A DNA stretch of 64,000 bases from Cloacibacillus porcorum (GTDB taxonomy: Bacteria; Synergistota; Synergistia; Synergistales; Synergistaceae): contig NZ_CP016757.1 of the NCBI RefSeq assembly GCF_001701045.1, positions 248,001-312,000 on the forward strand. The letters run 5' to 3'. This document shows positions 17,918-26,849 of the stretch, piece after piece. A program made the translations under genes and the position numbers. The notes under the pieces are model-generated. The model was not told where the DNA came from and did no database searches. It worked only from the letters and a program-made list of their open reading frames with translations. Position 1 is the first letter of the stretch. Each line of letters begins with the position of its first letter.

Positions 17918-18640
17918 TTCTTAAAGAAACCCTCATGAGGCTAGTCTATTGACTGGCCTCTTTTTTGTTACCCGGCGCAAATACAAAGCGACTCGCACAA
18001 AACGCATGGACGGCGTTTTGGCTCGCTGCTTTTCCGGCACCATTCTTAAAGAAACCCTCATGAGGCAGGTCATTTGACCGGCCTCTTTTTTATTACCTAA
18101 CGCAGATACTGGCCGACTCGCACAAAATCGAAGATTTTGGCTCTCTGGCCATCCGGCACCATTCTTAAAGAAACCCTCATGAGGCTAGTCTATTGACTGG
18201 CCTCTTTTTTGTTACCCGGCGCAAATACAAAGCGACTCGCACAAAACGCATGGACGGCGTTTTGGCTCGCTGCTTTTCCGGCACCATTCTTAAAGAAACC
18301 CTCATGAGGCAGGTCATTTGACCGGCCTCTTTTTTATTACCTAACGCAGATACTGGCCGACTCGCACAAAATCGAAGATTTTGGCTCTCTGGCCATCCGG
18401 CACCATTCTTAAAGAAACCCTCATGAGGCTAGTCAGTTGACTGGCCTCTTTTTTTATTACCCAGCGCAAATACAAAGCGACTCGCACAAAACGCATGGAC
18501 GGCGTTTTGGCTCGCTGCTTTTCCGGCACCATTCTTAAAGAAACCCTCATGAGGCTAGTCTATTGACTGGCCTCTTTTTATTACCTAACGCAGATACTGG
18601 CCGACTTGCACAAAACGCAGAAGCGGCATTTTCTTCCTTC
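17909..18640 (+). repeat. Six-copy tandem repeat array restarting from the tRNA 3' end
   Basis: Copies begin (CCGGCACCATTC) at 17909, 18034, 18153, 18278, 18397 and 18523. Spacings of 125, 119, 125, 119 and 126 bp reflect two alternating types, A and B, giving a 244-bp super-repeat; the last copy is a degenerate A/B hybrid. Each unit holds the tRNA 3' end, a 10-bp terminator hairpin (first one: stem 17937-17946/17951-17960 then T6), and a second imperfect hairpin. Hairpin arms differ between A and B but pairing is mostly kept (AAAACGC/GCGTTTT versus AAAATC/GATTTT). No protein is credible here. Confidence 0.9.
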
Positions 18641-18681
18641 CTTCCACATAAAAATACGCCTCAAATGTTTAGGCCGGGGGC

Positions 18682-18712
18682 TTGACTTTGAGTCCACTCT
18701 AAAAGATAGACT
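18682..18712 (+). promoter_or_regulatory. MerR-type promoter 1 (distal, alcohol dehydrogenase)
   Basis: TTGACT, 19-bp spacer, TAGACT; the spacer holds the dyad TTGAGT-CC-ACTCTAA. MerR-family activators act on exactly such overlong spacers. Between this and site 2 (18713-18813) there is only a GC hairpin and a 27-codon frame without a ribosome site. Confidence 0.75.
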
Positions 18713-18813
18713 TACCCTTGCAGCGGTTTCTTAATGAAACGGCGGGCTAATGCCCGCGGAGATATTTACGGGAGAAACGGTGTAAAAAATTCAAAAGTTT
18801 ATGTCTTTTCCCA

Positions 18814-18844
18814 TTGACCTGGAGTCAGCTCTAAGTGCTAGTCT
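18814..18844 (+). promoter_or_regulatory. MerR-type promoter 2 (proximal, alcohol dehydrogenase)
   Basis: TTGACC, 19-bp spacer, TAGTCT with the dyad GGAGTCAGCTCTAAG. It lies about 50 bp upstream of the dehydrogenase start and is in tandem with site 1. Confidence 0.8.
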
Positions 18845-18895
18845 ATAGTGTATAAGGTAAAAGAAATGATTTTTCGCAAAACGGAGGATATAAAG

Positions 18896-20065
<1,170 letters not shown>

Positions 20066-20093
20066 GAATATCGAAGGATCGGAGGCGTCAGAG

Positions 20094-20537
20094 ATGTCGG
20101 AAAAGATGATAAAGGAAGAGAACGGCGGTCTCGGCGGCGGCGCGGTATTTCCCAAAGGAGGGCCTCTGCCGGAGGTATTTGCGAAGAATTTTATCGGGCA
20201 GGCCTATCTGGAGATGCTGGTGCCCGGCGACAGCGAGTTCAACTGCCCTATCGGCAATGTGACGTTCGAGCCCGGATGCCGCAACAACTGGCACCGTCAC
20301 CCCGGCGGGCAGGTACTGCTGGTCACTGGCGGGCGCGGCTGGTACTGCGAATGGGGGAAAGAGGCGCGCGCGCTGCGCGCGGGGGACGTAGTGACCATCC
20401 CCGCGAATGTGAAGCACTGGCACGGCGCGGCGCGCGACAGCTGGTTTTCCCACCTTTCGGTCGAAACGAACTGTCAGGCTGGGCCCGCTGAGTGGCTTGA
20501 GCCGGTGGCGGAGGCAGAATATAACAGGCTGAAATAA
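20094..20537 (+). CDS. Cupin-domain protein (no signal peptide)
   Basis: 147 aa single cupin domain. Motif 1 is FEPGCRNNWHRHPGGQ and motif 2 ends [16 protein letters not shown], giving a typical 3-His/1-Glu-type metal pocket. It is the cytoplasmic paralogue of the exported cupins at 37.5 and 52 kb. It is the second gene behind the dehydrogenase, then a terminator. Related cupins travel with CMD-like and flavodoxin genes; the reaction is unknown. Confidence 0.88.
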   Translation: MSEKMIKEENGGLGGGAVFPKGGPLPEVFAKNFIGQAYLEMLVPGDSEFNCPIGNVTFEPGCRNNWHRHPGGQVLLVTGGRGWYCEWGKEARALRAGDVVTIPANVKHWHGAARDSWFSHLSVETNCQAGPAEWLEPVAEAEYNRLK

Positions 20538-20539
20538 GC

Positions 20540-20614
20540 GGTTCCCTCGGAACCATTTTTAGAATCCCCCGCCCTCCCGTGAGGCTCCTCTTTTTACTGG
20601 ATATGGGGGCGGGG
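20540..20614 (+). terminator. Two consecutive terminator hairpins
   Basis: GGTTCC-CTC-GGAACC followed by AT5 (20540-20560), then a longer CCCCGCCC/GGGCGGGG stem followed by TTTT. Confidence 0.75.
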
Positions 20615-20675
20615 TTTTACATACGCCAATCAAAACTGTCCAACACGCTTTCAAAAATTTTTATAAAAAAGCGGC

Positions 20676-20706
20676 TTGACTTAGAGCCGGCTCAAAGGGC
20701 TATTCT
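20676..20706 (+). promoter_or_regulatory. MerR-type promoter 3 (flavodoxin)
   Basis: TTGACT, 19-bp spacer, TATTCT; dyad TAGAGCCGGCTC. It lies about 55 bp upstream of the exported flavodoxin gene. Confidence 0.82.
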
Positions 20707-20761
20707 GTTCCCGCTTGGAAGAGAGTTTGTCTAATAATATAAAATTTCAGGAGGAAATATC

Positions 20762-21331
20762 ATGAAGACTGCATTTACAATGGCTTTGACGATGGCGGTG
20801 CTCTTTGGTTTTGTGGCTTACGGCGAGGCGGCCTCCGCGCTCGCAGGCAGAAAGCCTTTGATCGTCTGCTTCTCTTGGAGCGGCAACACACGCGAGGCGG
20901 CGAATCAGATACGCCAGCTGACTGGCGGCGATATCTTTGAGATCGAGACGGTGAACGCCTATCCGAAGGAGTACCGCGCGACGACGGAACAGGCGAAGCG
21001 GGAGCTGAACGACAACGCGCGCCCCGCGCTTAAGGTCTCGAAACTGCCAAACCTCGGCTCCTACGACACGGTCATCGTCGCCCATCCTAACTGGTGGGGA
21101 ACGATGCCGACTCCCGTGATGACGCTGCTTGAGGCGAACGACCTCTCCGGCAAGAGGGTCGCGGAGCTGGTGACGCACGAGGGAAGCGGCGTCGGCCGCA
21201 GCGGCGGCGACCTGAAACGGCTCTGCCCGAAGTCGGATATCCTCGACCCGACGGCGATCCGCGGCGGCAGTGTGAAAGACGCACAGCGTGATATCGAGAA
21301 CTGGCTCAGGGAGATCGGGATACTTAAATAG
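20762..21331 (+). CDS. Exported flavodoxin
   Basis: 189 aa. A Sec-type signal peptide (about 1-24, MKTAFTMALTMAVLFGF..., Ala-rich end) precedes a complete long-chain-like flavodoxin fold. The FMN phosphate loop is CFSWSGNTREAA and the isoalloxazine loop is HPNWWGTMPTPV. An electron carrier placed outside the cytoplasmic membrane is unusual. Paralogous to the exported flavodoxin at 36.9 kb. Ribosome site AGGAGG precedes the ATG. The next gene on the strand is an aldo/keto reductase with its own possible promoter (TTGACA at 21355-21360). Confidence 0.92.
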   Translation: MKTAFTMALTMAVLFGFVAYGEAASALAGRKPLIVCFSWSGNTREAANQIRQLTGGDIFEIETVNAYPKEYRATTEQAKRELNDNARPALKVSKLPNLGSYDTVIVAHPNWWGTMPTPVMTLLEANDLSGKRVAELVTHEGSGVGRSGGDLKRLCPKSDILDPTAIRGGSVKDAQRDIENWLREIGILK

Positions 21332-21420
21332 GCCGCGCAGCCGGAGCGCCGCGGTTGACAATACGGCGCCCGGCGGTGGTACTATATAATGGACATTTTT
21401 ATGGAAGGAACGGATAAAAG

Positions 21421-22548
21421 ATGAAAAAACTGGGCTTTGGATTCATGCGCCTTCCGCTGACCGATAAGGACGACGTTAGGAGCATCGACAAAGAGCTGCT
21501 GAAGAAGATGGTGGATGTCTTCCTCGAGAGGGGCTTCACCTATTTCGACACCGCCTATATGTACCACGACTATACGAGCGAGGCGGCGCTGCGTGAGGTG
21601 CTTGTGGAGCGCCATCCGCGCGAAGCCTTCACGGTGGCGACGAAGATGCCGCTGATGGCCCTCGAGAAGGAGGAGGACCAGGAGCGGATATTCGGCGAAC
21701 AGCTTGAAAAGTGCGGCGTGGACTATTTCGACTACTATCTTCTGCACAATATCAACGTCCAGAATTACGATAAGGTGAAGCGGTTCGACAGCTTCGACTT
21801 TATAAAGGAAAAGAAGGAGCAGGGGCTGATAAAGCATATCGGCTTCTCTTACCACGACGACGCCGAGCTGCTGGAGCGCGTGCTCACGGAGCATCCCGAG
21901 ACGGAATTCGTCCAGCTTCAGCTTAACTATCTCGATTGGGACAACGAGAGCATCCAGTCGCGTAAATGTTATGAGACTGCCCGCAGGCACGGAAAGCCCG
22001 TCGTCGTGATGGAGCCCGTAAAGGGCGGCGCGCTCGCGGAGATACCGGAGAATGTGGAGGCGATCTTTAAGGGCTGCGCCCCCGAGATGTCCGCCGCCTC
22101 CTGGGCGGTGCGCTTCGCGGCGGGGCTGGAGGGCGTCATGGTGGTGCTTAGCGGCATGTCCGATATGGCGCAGCTTCTCGACAATGTCGGCTATATGGAG
22201 GACTTCAAGCCGCTCTCGCGCGAGGAAGAGGCGATACTTGACGGTGCGAAGAGGGCCATCGCCGAATCCAAGGCGATACCGTGCACCGCCTGCCGTTACT
22301 GTGTCGAGGGCTGTCCGATGGACATCCCGATACCGGAATACTTCGCGCTCTACAATGCCGAGAAACAGTCGAAGGCGGGGATATTCTCCACACAGGGCGT
22401 CTATTACGCGAATATCACCAAGACGCGCCGCAAGGCCTCCGAGTGCGTATCGTGCGGACAGTGTGAACAGGCCTGCCCTCAGCATATAAAGATAATCGAC
22501 GGCCTCAAAGAGGTGGCCGGTATATTCGAAAAAGAGGCCGCCGAATAG
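21421..22548 (+). CDS. Aldo/keto reductase with C-terminal 2[4Fe-4S] ferredoxin domain
   Basis: 375 aa, cytoplasmic. Residues 1-270 form the AKR barrel with the full catalytic set: Asp and Tyr in [10 protein letters not shown], Lys in VATKMP, His in YYLLHNIN. The C-terminus adds two cluster motifs, [12 protein letters not shown] and [12 protein letters not shown]. Such fusions couple carbonyl reduction to ferredoxin-type electrons. Its start is preceded by GAAGGAACGG. A GNAT remnant follows in the same frame right after the stop. Confidence 0.93.
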   Translation: MKKLGFGFMRLPLTDKDDVRSIDKELLKKMVDVFLERGFTYFDTAYMYHDYTSEAALREVLVERHPREAFTVATKMPLMALEKEEDQERIFGEQLEKCGVDYFDYYLLHNINVQNYDKVKRFDSFDFIKEKKEQGLIKHIGFSYHDDAELLERVLTEHPETEFVQLQLNYLDWDNESIQSRKCYETARRHGKPVVVMEPVKGGALAEIPENVEAIFKGCAPEMSAASWAVRFAAGLEGVMVVLSGMSDMAQLLDNVGYMEDFKPLSREEEAILDGAKRAIAESKAIPCTACRYCVEGCPMDIPIPEYFALYNAEKQSKAGIFSTQGVYYANITKTRRKASECVSCGQCEQACPQHIKIIDGLKEVAGIFEKEAAE

Positions 22549-22554
22549 CGGCCC

Positions 22555-22791
22555 TTTTTCCTTATCGGCTACGGTATCGACGAGGCGCACCGGGGTAAGG
22601 GCTACGCCACGGAGGCCGTTAGGGGCGTTATAAAGTGGGCCTCGGAACAGGACGGCGTGCGCTGTGTGACCGCGCAGACCGACGAAGATAACGACGCTTC
22701 GCGTAAGGTGCTGCTTAGCAGCGGTTTTGTGCGGAGCGGCCGCGGAGACGAAGGGCCGCTCTATAAGATAGTTTTTGTAAGTTCACGGTGA
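22555..22791 (+). pseudogene. 3' remnant of a GNAT acetyltransferase
   Basis: An open stretch of 78 codons encodes the acetyl-CoA-binding half of a RimJ/RimL-type acetyltransferase (GYGIDEAHRGKGYATEAVRG, then DNDASRKVLLSSGF). It lacks the N-terminal half and any start. It begins directly after the TAG of the aldo/keto reductase and in the same frame, so a deletion probably joined the two. Confidence 0.75.
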
Positions 22792-22808
22792 CGGCGCAGA
22801 AAAATAAA

Positions 22809-22846
22809 ACCGCCTCCGCGAAAGGCTGTCCTTCCACGGAGGCGGT
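22809..22846 (-). terminator. Terminator of the tautomerase gene
   Basis: 10-bp stem ACCGCCTCCG/CGGAGGCGGT; on the minus strand it is followed by TTTTATTTT. Confidence 0.8.
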
Positions 22847-22875
22847 GCGGTCGTTTAGCTTCCGGCGAAGAGGGC

Positions 22876-23088
22876 TTAAACCTCCGCCTCGATGAAGATC
22901 GTCTTTTTATCGATCTTTTTCTTAAAATTCTCGTCCCAGTCCTCTTTTGCGACGTCCTCCACCGATACGGAGATCACCTTTCTGTCGACGCCGAGCGCCT
23001 CCTCCAGAGCATCCTGGAGCTTCTTCGCGAGGGCCATCTTCTTCTCGTCGTCCCTTCCGGGATACATCATCACTGCGATATGCGGCAT
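22876..23088 (-). CDS. 4-oxalocrotonate tautomerase-family protein
   Basis: 70 aa, the size of a tautomerase subunit. The ATG at 23088 is chosen because AGGAGG lies upstream and the protein then starts Met-Pro (MPHIAVMMYPGRDDEKK), exposing the catalytic Pro1 of this superfamily. A charged helix (MALAKKLQDALEEALG) follows, then the VSVEDVAKEDW strand. Substrate unknown. It sits alone between a terminator and a MerR gene. Confidence 0.85.
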   Translation of the reverse strand: MPHIAVMMYPGRDDEKKMALAKKLQDALEEALGVDRKVISVSVEDVAKEDWDENFKKKIDKKTIFIEAEV

Positions 23089-23229
23089 ATGAAAAAACCT
23101 CCTCAGATTTATTCCGGTACCCTGTGTCACAATACTACATCCCACTGTTCGAATACTCAATCATGAAATATTTTCGGCGGTCTTTGAAGCGGCCCCGCAT
23201 CCGTCATCCGGCGGCGCGTCTTGCCTCCG

Positions 23230-23313
23230 CTATATGCAGAACAGGTTCCAGAGCAGGACTCCGGCGAGAACGGCGGCGGCCATCAGCAGGGCCGCCGTTA
23301 GGGGCGCTCTCAT
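23230..23313 (-). CDS. Possible 27-aa single-helix membrane peptide
   Basis: ATG at 23313 begins a frame of 27 codons that is almost wholly hydrophobic (MRAPLTAALLMAAAVLAG...), predicting one membrane helix. It starts 10 bp after the MerR stop on the same strand, which would allow coupled translation, but no ribosome site is evident. Hypothetical. Confidence 0.25.
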   Translation of the reverse strand: MRAPLTAALLMAAAVLAGVLLWNLFCI

Positions 23314-23323
23314 TACGGAGCTT

Positions 23324-23716
23324 TCAGGCGGCGATCCATGACGTGGTTTCCGTGGGAAGCGGCTGTCTCTCCGCCATGTCTTCGTAAAGATCGGCCTTTG
23401 ACTGGAGCATCTTCATCTGCCGCACGACGGCGGCGAGCTCCGACCGCAGGCGGTCCATCTGCTCCATGATGATGTCGCGGCGCACCTTGGCGTCGCTTCT
23501 CTCCTCCGCTCCCAGGTAACTGCGTATCTGCGCGAGAGAGAAGCCCATCTTTCTGAGATCCTGTATGGTTTCAATACTGCTGACATCCGCCTCAGAGAAG
23601 AGCCGCCGGTTTTGTTCGTCTCTGTTAAGATGCGGGAAGAGTCCCTCTTTATCATAAAATCTGAGGGTATAACTTGAAATTCCGGTGATTTCAGCGACCT
23701 GCTTCACAGTGTACAT
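23324..23716 (-). CDS. MerR-family regulator
   Basis: 130 aa. The winged HTH is canonical (MYTVKQVAEITGISSYTLRF), followed by the RxFSEADVSSIETIQDLRKM wing/helix and a coiled-coil dimerisation helix (about 75-115). It has no large effector domain. The start has GGAGGGAAC upstream. It could control the nearby aldo/keto reductase or the scattered 19-bp-spacer promoters; the sequence does not decide. Confidence 0.92.
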   Translation of the reverse strand: MYTVKQVAEITGISSYTLRFYDKEGLFPHLNRDEQNRRLFSEADVSSIETIQDLRKMGFSLAQIRSYLGAEERSDAKVRRDIIMEQMDRLRSELAAVVRQMKMLQSKADLYEDMAERQPLPTETTSWIAA

Positions 23717-23969
23717 CCTGTTCCCTCCATATCATACCGTCTTATTTATAATTTGTTTTGAGCGGCGTTTTCTTAATGCGGGGCCTTGCGGCTCCCTGAT
23801 GACGATACTTTACCCCGCCGACCTTACGTGGGTATGACGGGAGGCAGACGTAATATTTCCTTGTTTTACGAAACCTTGCGCTTTTGTCAGATTGCGTCGT
23901 TGGATTATTGACGCCGCGCGTATTACAATACTGTTGAATAGGCGTATAAAATGACCGGAGGTATTATAG

Positions 23970-24731
23970 ATGGAGGCTGAACAGGCGAGAATATTGATAG
24001 TCGACGACGACCGGGAGCTGCGCGAGCTGATCGCGGAGACGCTCAGCGAATACGGCTACTATTCGCAGGCGGCGAAGAACGGCGCCGAACTCTTCGCCGC
24101 GTTGGAAAGAGAACCCTTCGACCTCGTCCTGCTTGACATCATGATGCCGGGCGAAGACGGCCTCTCCCTCTGCCGCCGCCTGCGGGCCCCGGGAACGCCG
24201 CACTGCGCCGTTCCGATAATCTTCCTGACGGCGCTGAAAGATATCACCGACAAGGTCGTCGGCCTCGAGATCGGCGGCGACGATTATCTCTGCAAACCCT
24301 TCCACGCGCGCGAGCTCATCGCGAGGATACGCGCGCTGCTGCGCCGCTCGTCGCTCTCCGGAGAGGCGCGCGGGATAGAAAACGGTGGAACGGAGGGCGC
24401 GGATTCCGCGCTTCTCTTCGGCGGCTGGAAGCTCAACGTTATGGCAAGGCACCTTATAGACGAAGAGGGCGTCGTCGTACCGCTTTCAGCGGCCGAGTTC
24501 CGCCTGCTGATGCTGCTGCTCAGCCACCCGCAGCAGGTCGTCACGCGCGATATGATAATGGACTATCTCGCGGAACGCAGCCTCAACATCTACGACCGGA
24601 GCATCGACGCGCAGGTGAGCCGTCTGCGTGCGAAGCTCAGGGACAAGGGGGCCAACCCGGGACTGATCCGCACGATGCGCGGCGACGGATATATGCTCGC
24701 CTCGCCCGTCAGAAGGGGGAGCCTGCAGTGA
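23970..24731 (+). CDS. OmpR-family response regulator
   Basis: 253 aa. The receiver domain (about 8-125) has the acidic pocket (LIVDDDRELRE), phospho-acceptor Asp in LVLLDIMMPGEDG, and the Thr and Lys of FLTALKD and CKPFHARELIARI. The C-terminal winged-helix DNA-binding domain is complete (LSAAEFRLLMLLLSHPQQVV; DAQVSRLRAKLRD). It overlaps the next gene by 4 bp, forming a two-component pair. Confidence 0.95.
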   Translation: MEAEQARILIVDDDRELRELIAETLSEYGYYSQAAKNGAELFAALEREPFDLVLLDIMMPGEDGLSLCRRLRAPGTPHCAVPIIFLTALKDITDKVVGLEIGGDDYLCKPFHARELIARIRALLRRSSLSGEARGIENGGTEGADSALLFGGWKLNVMARHLIDEEGVVVPLSAAEFRLLMLLLSHPQQVVTRDMIMDYLAERSLNIYDRSIDAQVSRLRAKLRDKGANPGLIRTMRGDGYMLASPVRRGSLQ

Positions 24732-26140
24732 AATCCTTTTGCAGGCTGATAAGGCCTGACTCCCTCTTCGGCCTCATCCTGCTGATACTCGTGCTCGGCG
24801 CCGCCGCGAACCAGTTCATAAACTTTTACGCCGTCTGCTCCATCCAGCACTCCTATGCGGGAGAGGTGCTCGGCATCGGCCAGGATTACGTATCTTCGGT
24901 TTATCAGGCGCTGAATACGATGGACGGGACGCAGCGCGGGGAATATCTCAAAAAGCTGGCGGCCTCGCGCGATACGCTGCGCAAGCCATTCCGCTTCCGT
25001 ATGGCGGCCGCGCCGGATTGGCAGAGCGAAGATTATTACAAGTCCGTTAATATGAAGAGGGCCATCTCCGAAGCTGTTGAGGCGGCGGGCGCGGCGCCCC
25101 CCGACGTCCGGGCGCGGATGCTCTGGCCCGAATCGCCGGAGGCCGCTCTGCCCGAATACGACGGATATATATTCCCGATGCTCCAGGTTATGATAAGGAT
25201 GGACGACGGCGGCTGGCTGGAGCTGACGCAGCCGCTCTCCATCACCGACAACCGCCTGATATGGCGGCAGAGGATATTCGTCCTTCTTGAATCGTTGATA
25301 TTCTCCCTCATCGTCATCATACTTATCCGCTGCGCGACGAGGCCGATAGAGCGTCTCGCGCAGGAGGCCGAGCGCTTCGGACGCAACCCGGAGGCGGCCC
25401 GCCCGCTCGACGAATGCGGCAGCCGGGAGATACGCGAGGCGGCGCAGTCCTTCAACCGGATGCGCGCGCGTATCTGTGACAACCTCAGCGAGAGGAACGG
25501 TATGCTTGAGGCGATGGGGCATGACCTGCGCACGCCGCTCGCGCGTATCCAGCTGCGGCTGGGTAAGATCGAGCCGCGGGAGCTGCGGGAAAAATTTGCC
25601 GCCAACATCGAGGAGATCCGTTCGATAATCGAACAGGGGCTTGAACTGGCGCGGAGCCTGCATACCTCGGAGCGGGCCGTGCCGATGGATATCGTCGCCT
25701 TCGTCGAGAGCGTCGCCGACGATATGGAGAGGGGCGAGGGGGAGATCCGGCTCGGCTCTCTGCCGGAAGATGATACGCCGCCGCTAGTCTGCGCGCGCCC
25801 CACCTGCCTCAAACGCAGCATAGAGAACCTTCTTACAAACGCCGTTAAATACGCCGGCGGCGCGGTCATCTCGGTGGCGAGTGACAGGGAAAACGTCTCC
25901 ATCAGGATCGAGGACGAAGGCCCCGGCATCCCGGAGGAGCTGCTGGAAAAGGTCTTTGAACCCTATTACCGCCTTGAGAGATCGCGCAACCGCGAATCGG
26001 GCGGCACGGGGCTCGGCCTCTCGATCGCCCGCAACATGGTGCTGCTCAACGACGGCTCGCTCGTCCTGAAGAACCGCCCGCGCGGCGGCCTCTGCGCGGT
26101 TATCACGCTGCCCGTGATGAAAACGAAGCGACGGGCGTAA
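24728..26140 (+). CDS. Sensor histidine kinase
   Basis: 470 aa membrane kinase: TM1 about 12-33, a periplasmic sensor region of about 150 aa, TM2 about 183-203, a HAMP segment, the H-box GHDLRTPLARIQ, and a HATPase domain with N (SIENLLTNAVKYAG), G1 (DEGPGIPEELLEKVFEPYYR) and G2 (GGTGLGLSIA) boxes. The architecture resembles EnvZ/OmpR-type pairs. GTG start overlaps the regulator gene. Signal unknown. Confidence 0.95.
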   Translation: MKSFCRLIRPDSLFGLILLILVLGAAANQFINFYAVCSIQHSYAGEVLGIGQDYVSSVYQALNTMDGTQRGEYLKKLAASRDTLRKPFRFRMAAAPDWQSEDYYKSVNMKRAISEAVEAAGAAPPDVRARMLWPESPEAALPEYDGYIFPMLQVMIRMDDGGWLELTQPLSITDNRLIWRQRIFVLLESLIFSLIVIILIRCATRPIERLAQEAERFGRNPEAARPLDECGSREIREAAQSFNRMRARICDNLSERNGMLEAMGHDLRTPLARIQLRLGKIEPRELREKFAANIEEIRSIIEQGLELARSLHTSERAVPMDIVAFVESVADDMERGEGEIRLGSLPEDDTPPLVCARPTCLKRSIENLLTNAVKYAGGAVISVASDRENVSIRIEDEGPGIPEELLEKVFEPYYRLERSRNRESGGTGLGLSIARNMVLLNDGSLVLKNRPRGGLCAVITLPVMKTKRRA

Positions 26141-26154
26141 GAGACGGTAAAAAA

Positions 26155-26183
26155 AGCGCCGGCCTATGTAAGAGGCCGGCGCT
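26155..26183 (+). terminator. Bidirectional terminator
   Basis: 10-bp perfect stem AGCGCCGGCC/GGCCGGCGCT between the kinase gene and the convergent nitroreductase pseudogene, with an A-run upstream for the minus direction. Confidence 0.8.
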
Positions 26184-26200
26184 CATAACGTCTGTGTAAC

Positions 26201-26716
26201 CTACCACTTTTCGCGGTGTATCTTCTTCTCGTCCCACTTATCGATGACATGCGGCTCCCTTTGCGGGTAGCCGACCGGCAGCACGTTGAGGGGGACCGCC
26301 TGCTCCGGCAGCTCCAATATCCGCGCGACGCCCGCGGCGCGGTCTTTCATCGGATAGACGCCGGTCCATACCGCCCCCAGACCCAGCGAACGCGCCGCGA
26401 GCAGAATATTTTCCGTCGCCGCGGAGGCGTCCTGCACCCAGAAATCCTGCTCGTCTCCCGCGAAGGCCCTCGTCATATCCCCGCAGACGGCGATCGCGAG
26501 GGGCGCCTCTTTTATCATCCCGCCGTAGGGCAACACCTCCGAAAGGGCCTTGAGCCTCTCCGCCTCCGTCACGACGACGAAGGCCCACGGCTGTTTATTT
26601 CCGGCGGAGGGCGCGGACATCGCCGCCTTTAAAAGCGCTTTGACCTTCTCCTCTTAGACGGGGCGTTTTTCGTAGGCGCGGACGCTTGCCCTGGTGTATA
26701 TCTCGTCGATAGCCAT
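26201..26716 (-). pseudogene. Nitroreductase-family gene with an in-frame TAA
   Basis: From ATG 26716 the frame encodes MAIDEIYTRASVRAYEKRPV, then TAA at 26656-26654, then EEKVKALLKAAMSAPSAGNK and the rest of a 170-aa nitroreductase (FMN-dependent NAD(P)H oxidoreductase). Flank matches on both sides of the stop are good, so a single nonsense change is the simplest reading. Internal starting at MSAPSAGNKQPW would lose the arginine motif that contacts FMN. Confidence 0.82.
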
Positions 26717-26849
26717 TATCATCACACTCCCTCTTACCTATGCCGCGCCGCTGCGAGGCGGTGTCGGGCAGAATATGGAACGGCCCGCGCCGCGGCCGTG
26801 AGGCGGCGCGCGGTGCGTTTCCTTATACTATTTTAATCCCCGGGAGGCT

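Noticed and set aside
17676-18550. Minus-strand frames with a repeated MRVSLRMVP start inside the tRNA-Leu repeat array
   Set aside because: They are translations of the repeated terminator hairpins, lack ribosome sites and run through the tRNA gene.
17909-18640. CRISPR array
   Set aside because: The units are 119-126 bp and repeat over their whole length; there are no unique spacers and no cas genes.
17833-18640. Integrative-element attachment site at the tRNA 3' end
   Set aside because: The duplicated tRNA end recurs at a fixed short period with the same downstream sequence, and no integrase is nearby; tandem duplication explains it better.
18734-18817. 27-codon frame between the two alcohol-dehydrogenase promoters
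   Set aside because: No ribosome site and its stop codon lies in the -35 of the second promoter.
21355-21385. Another MerR-type promoter (TTGACA, 19 bp, TACTAT) before the ferredoxin-AKR gene
   Set aside because: Spacing fits, but the spacer is GC-rich without the dyad and a TATAAT overlaps a few bases later, so the assignment is not secure.
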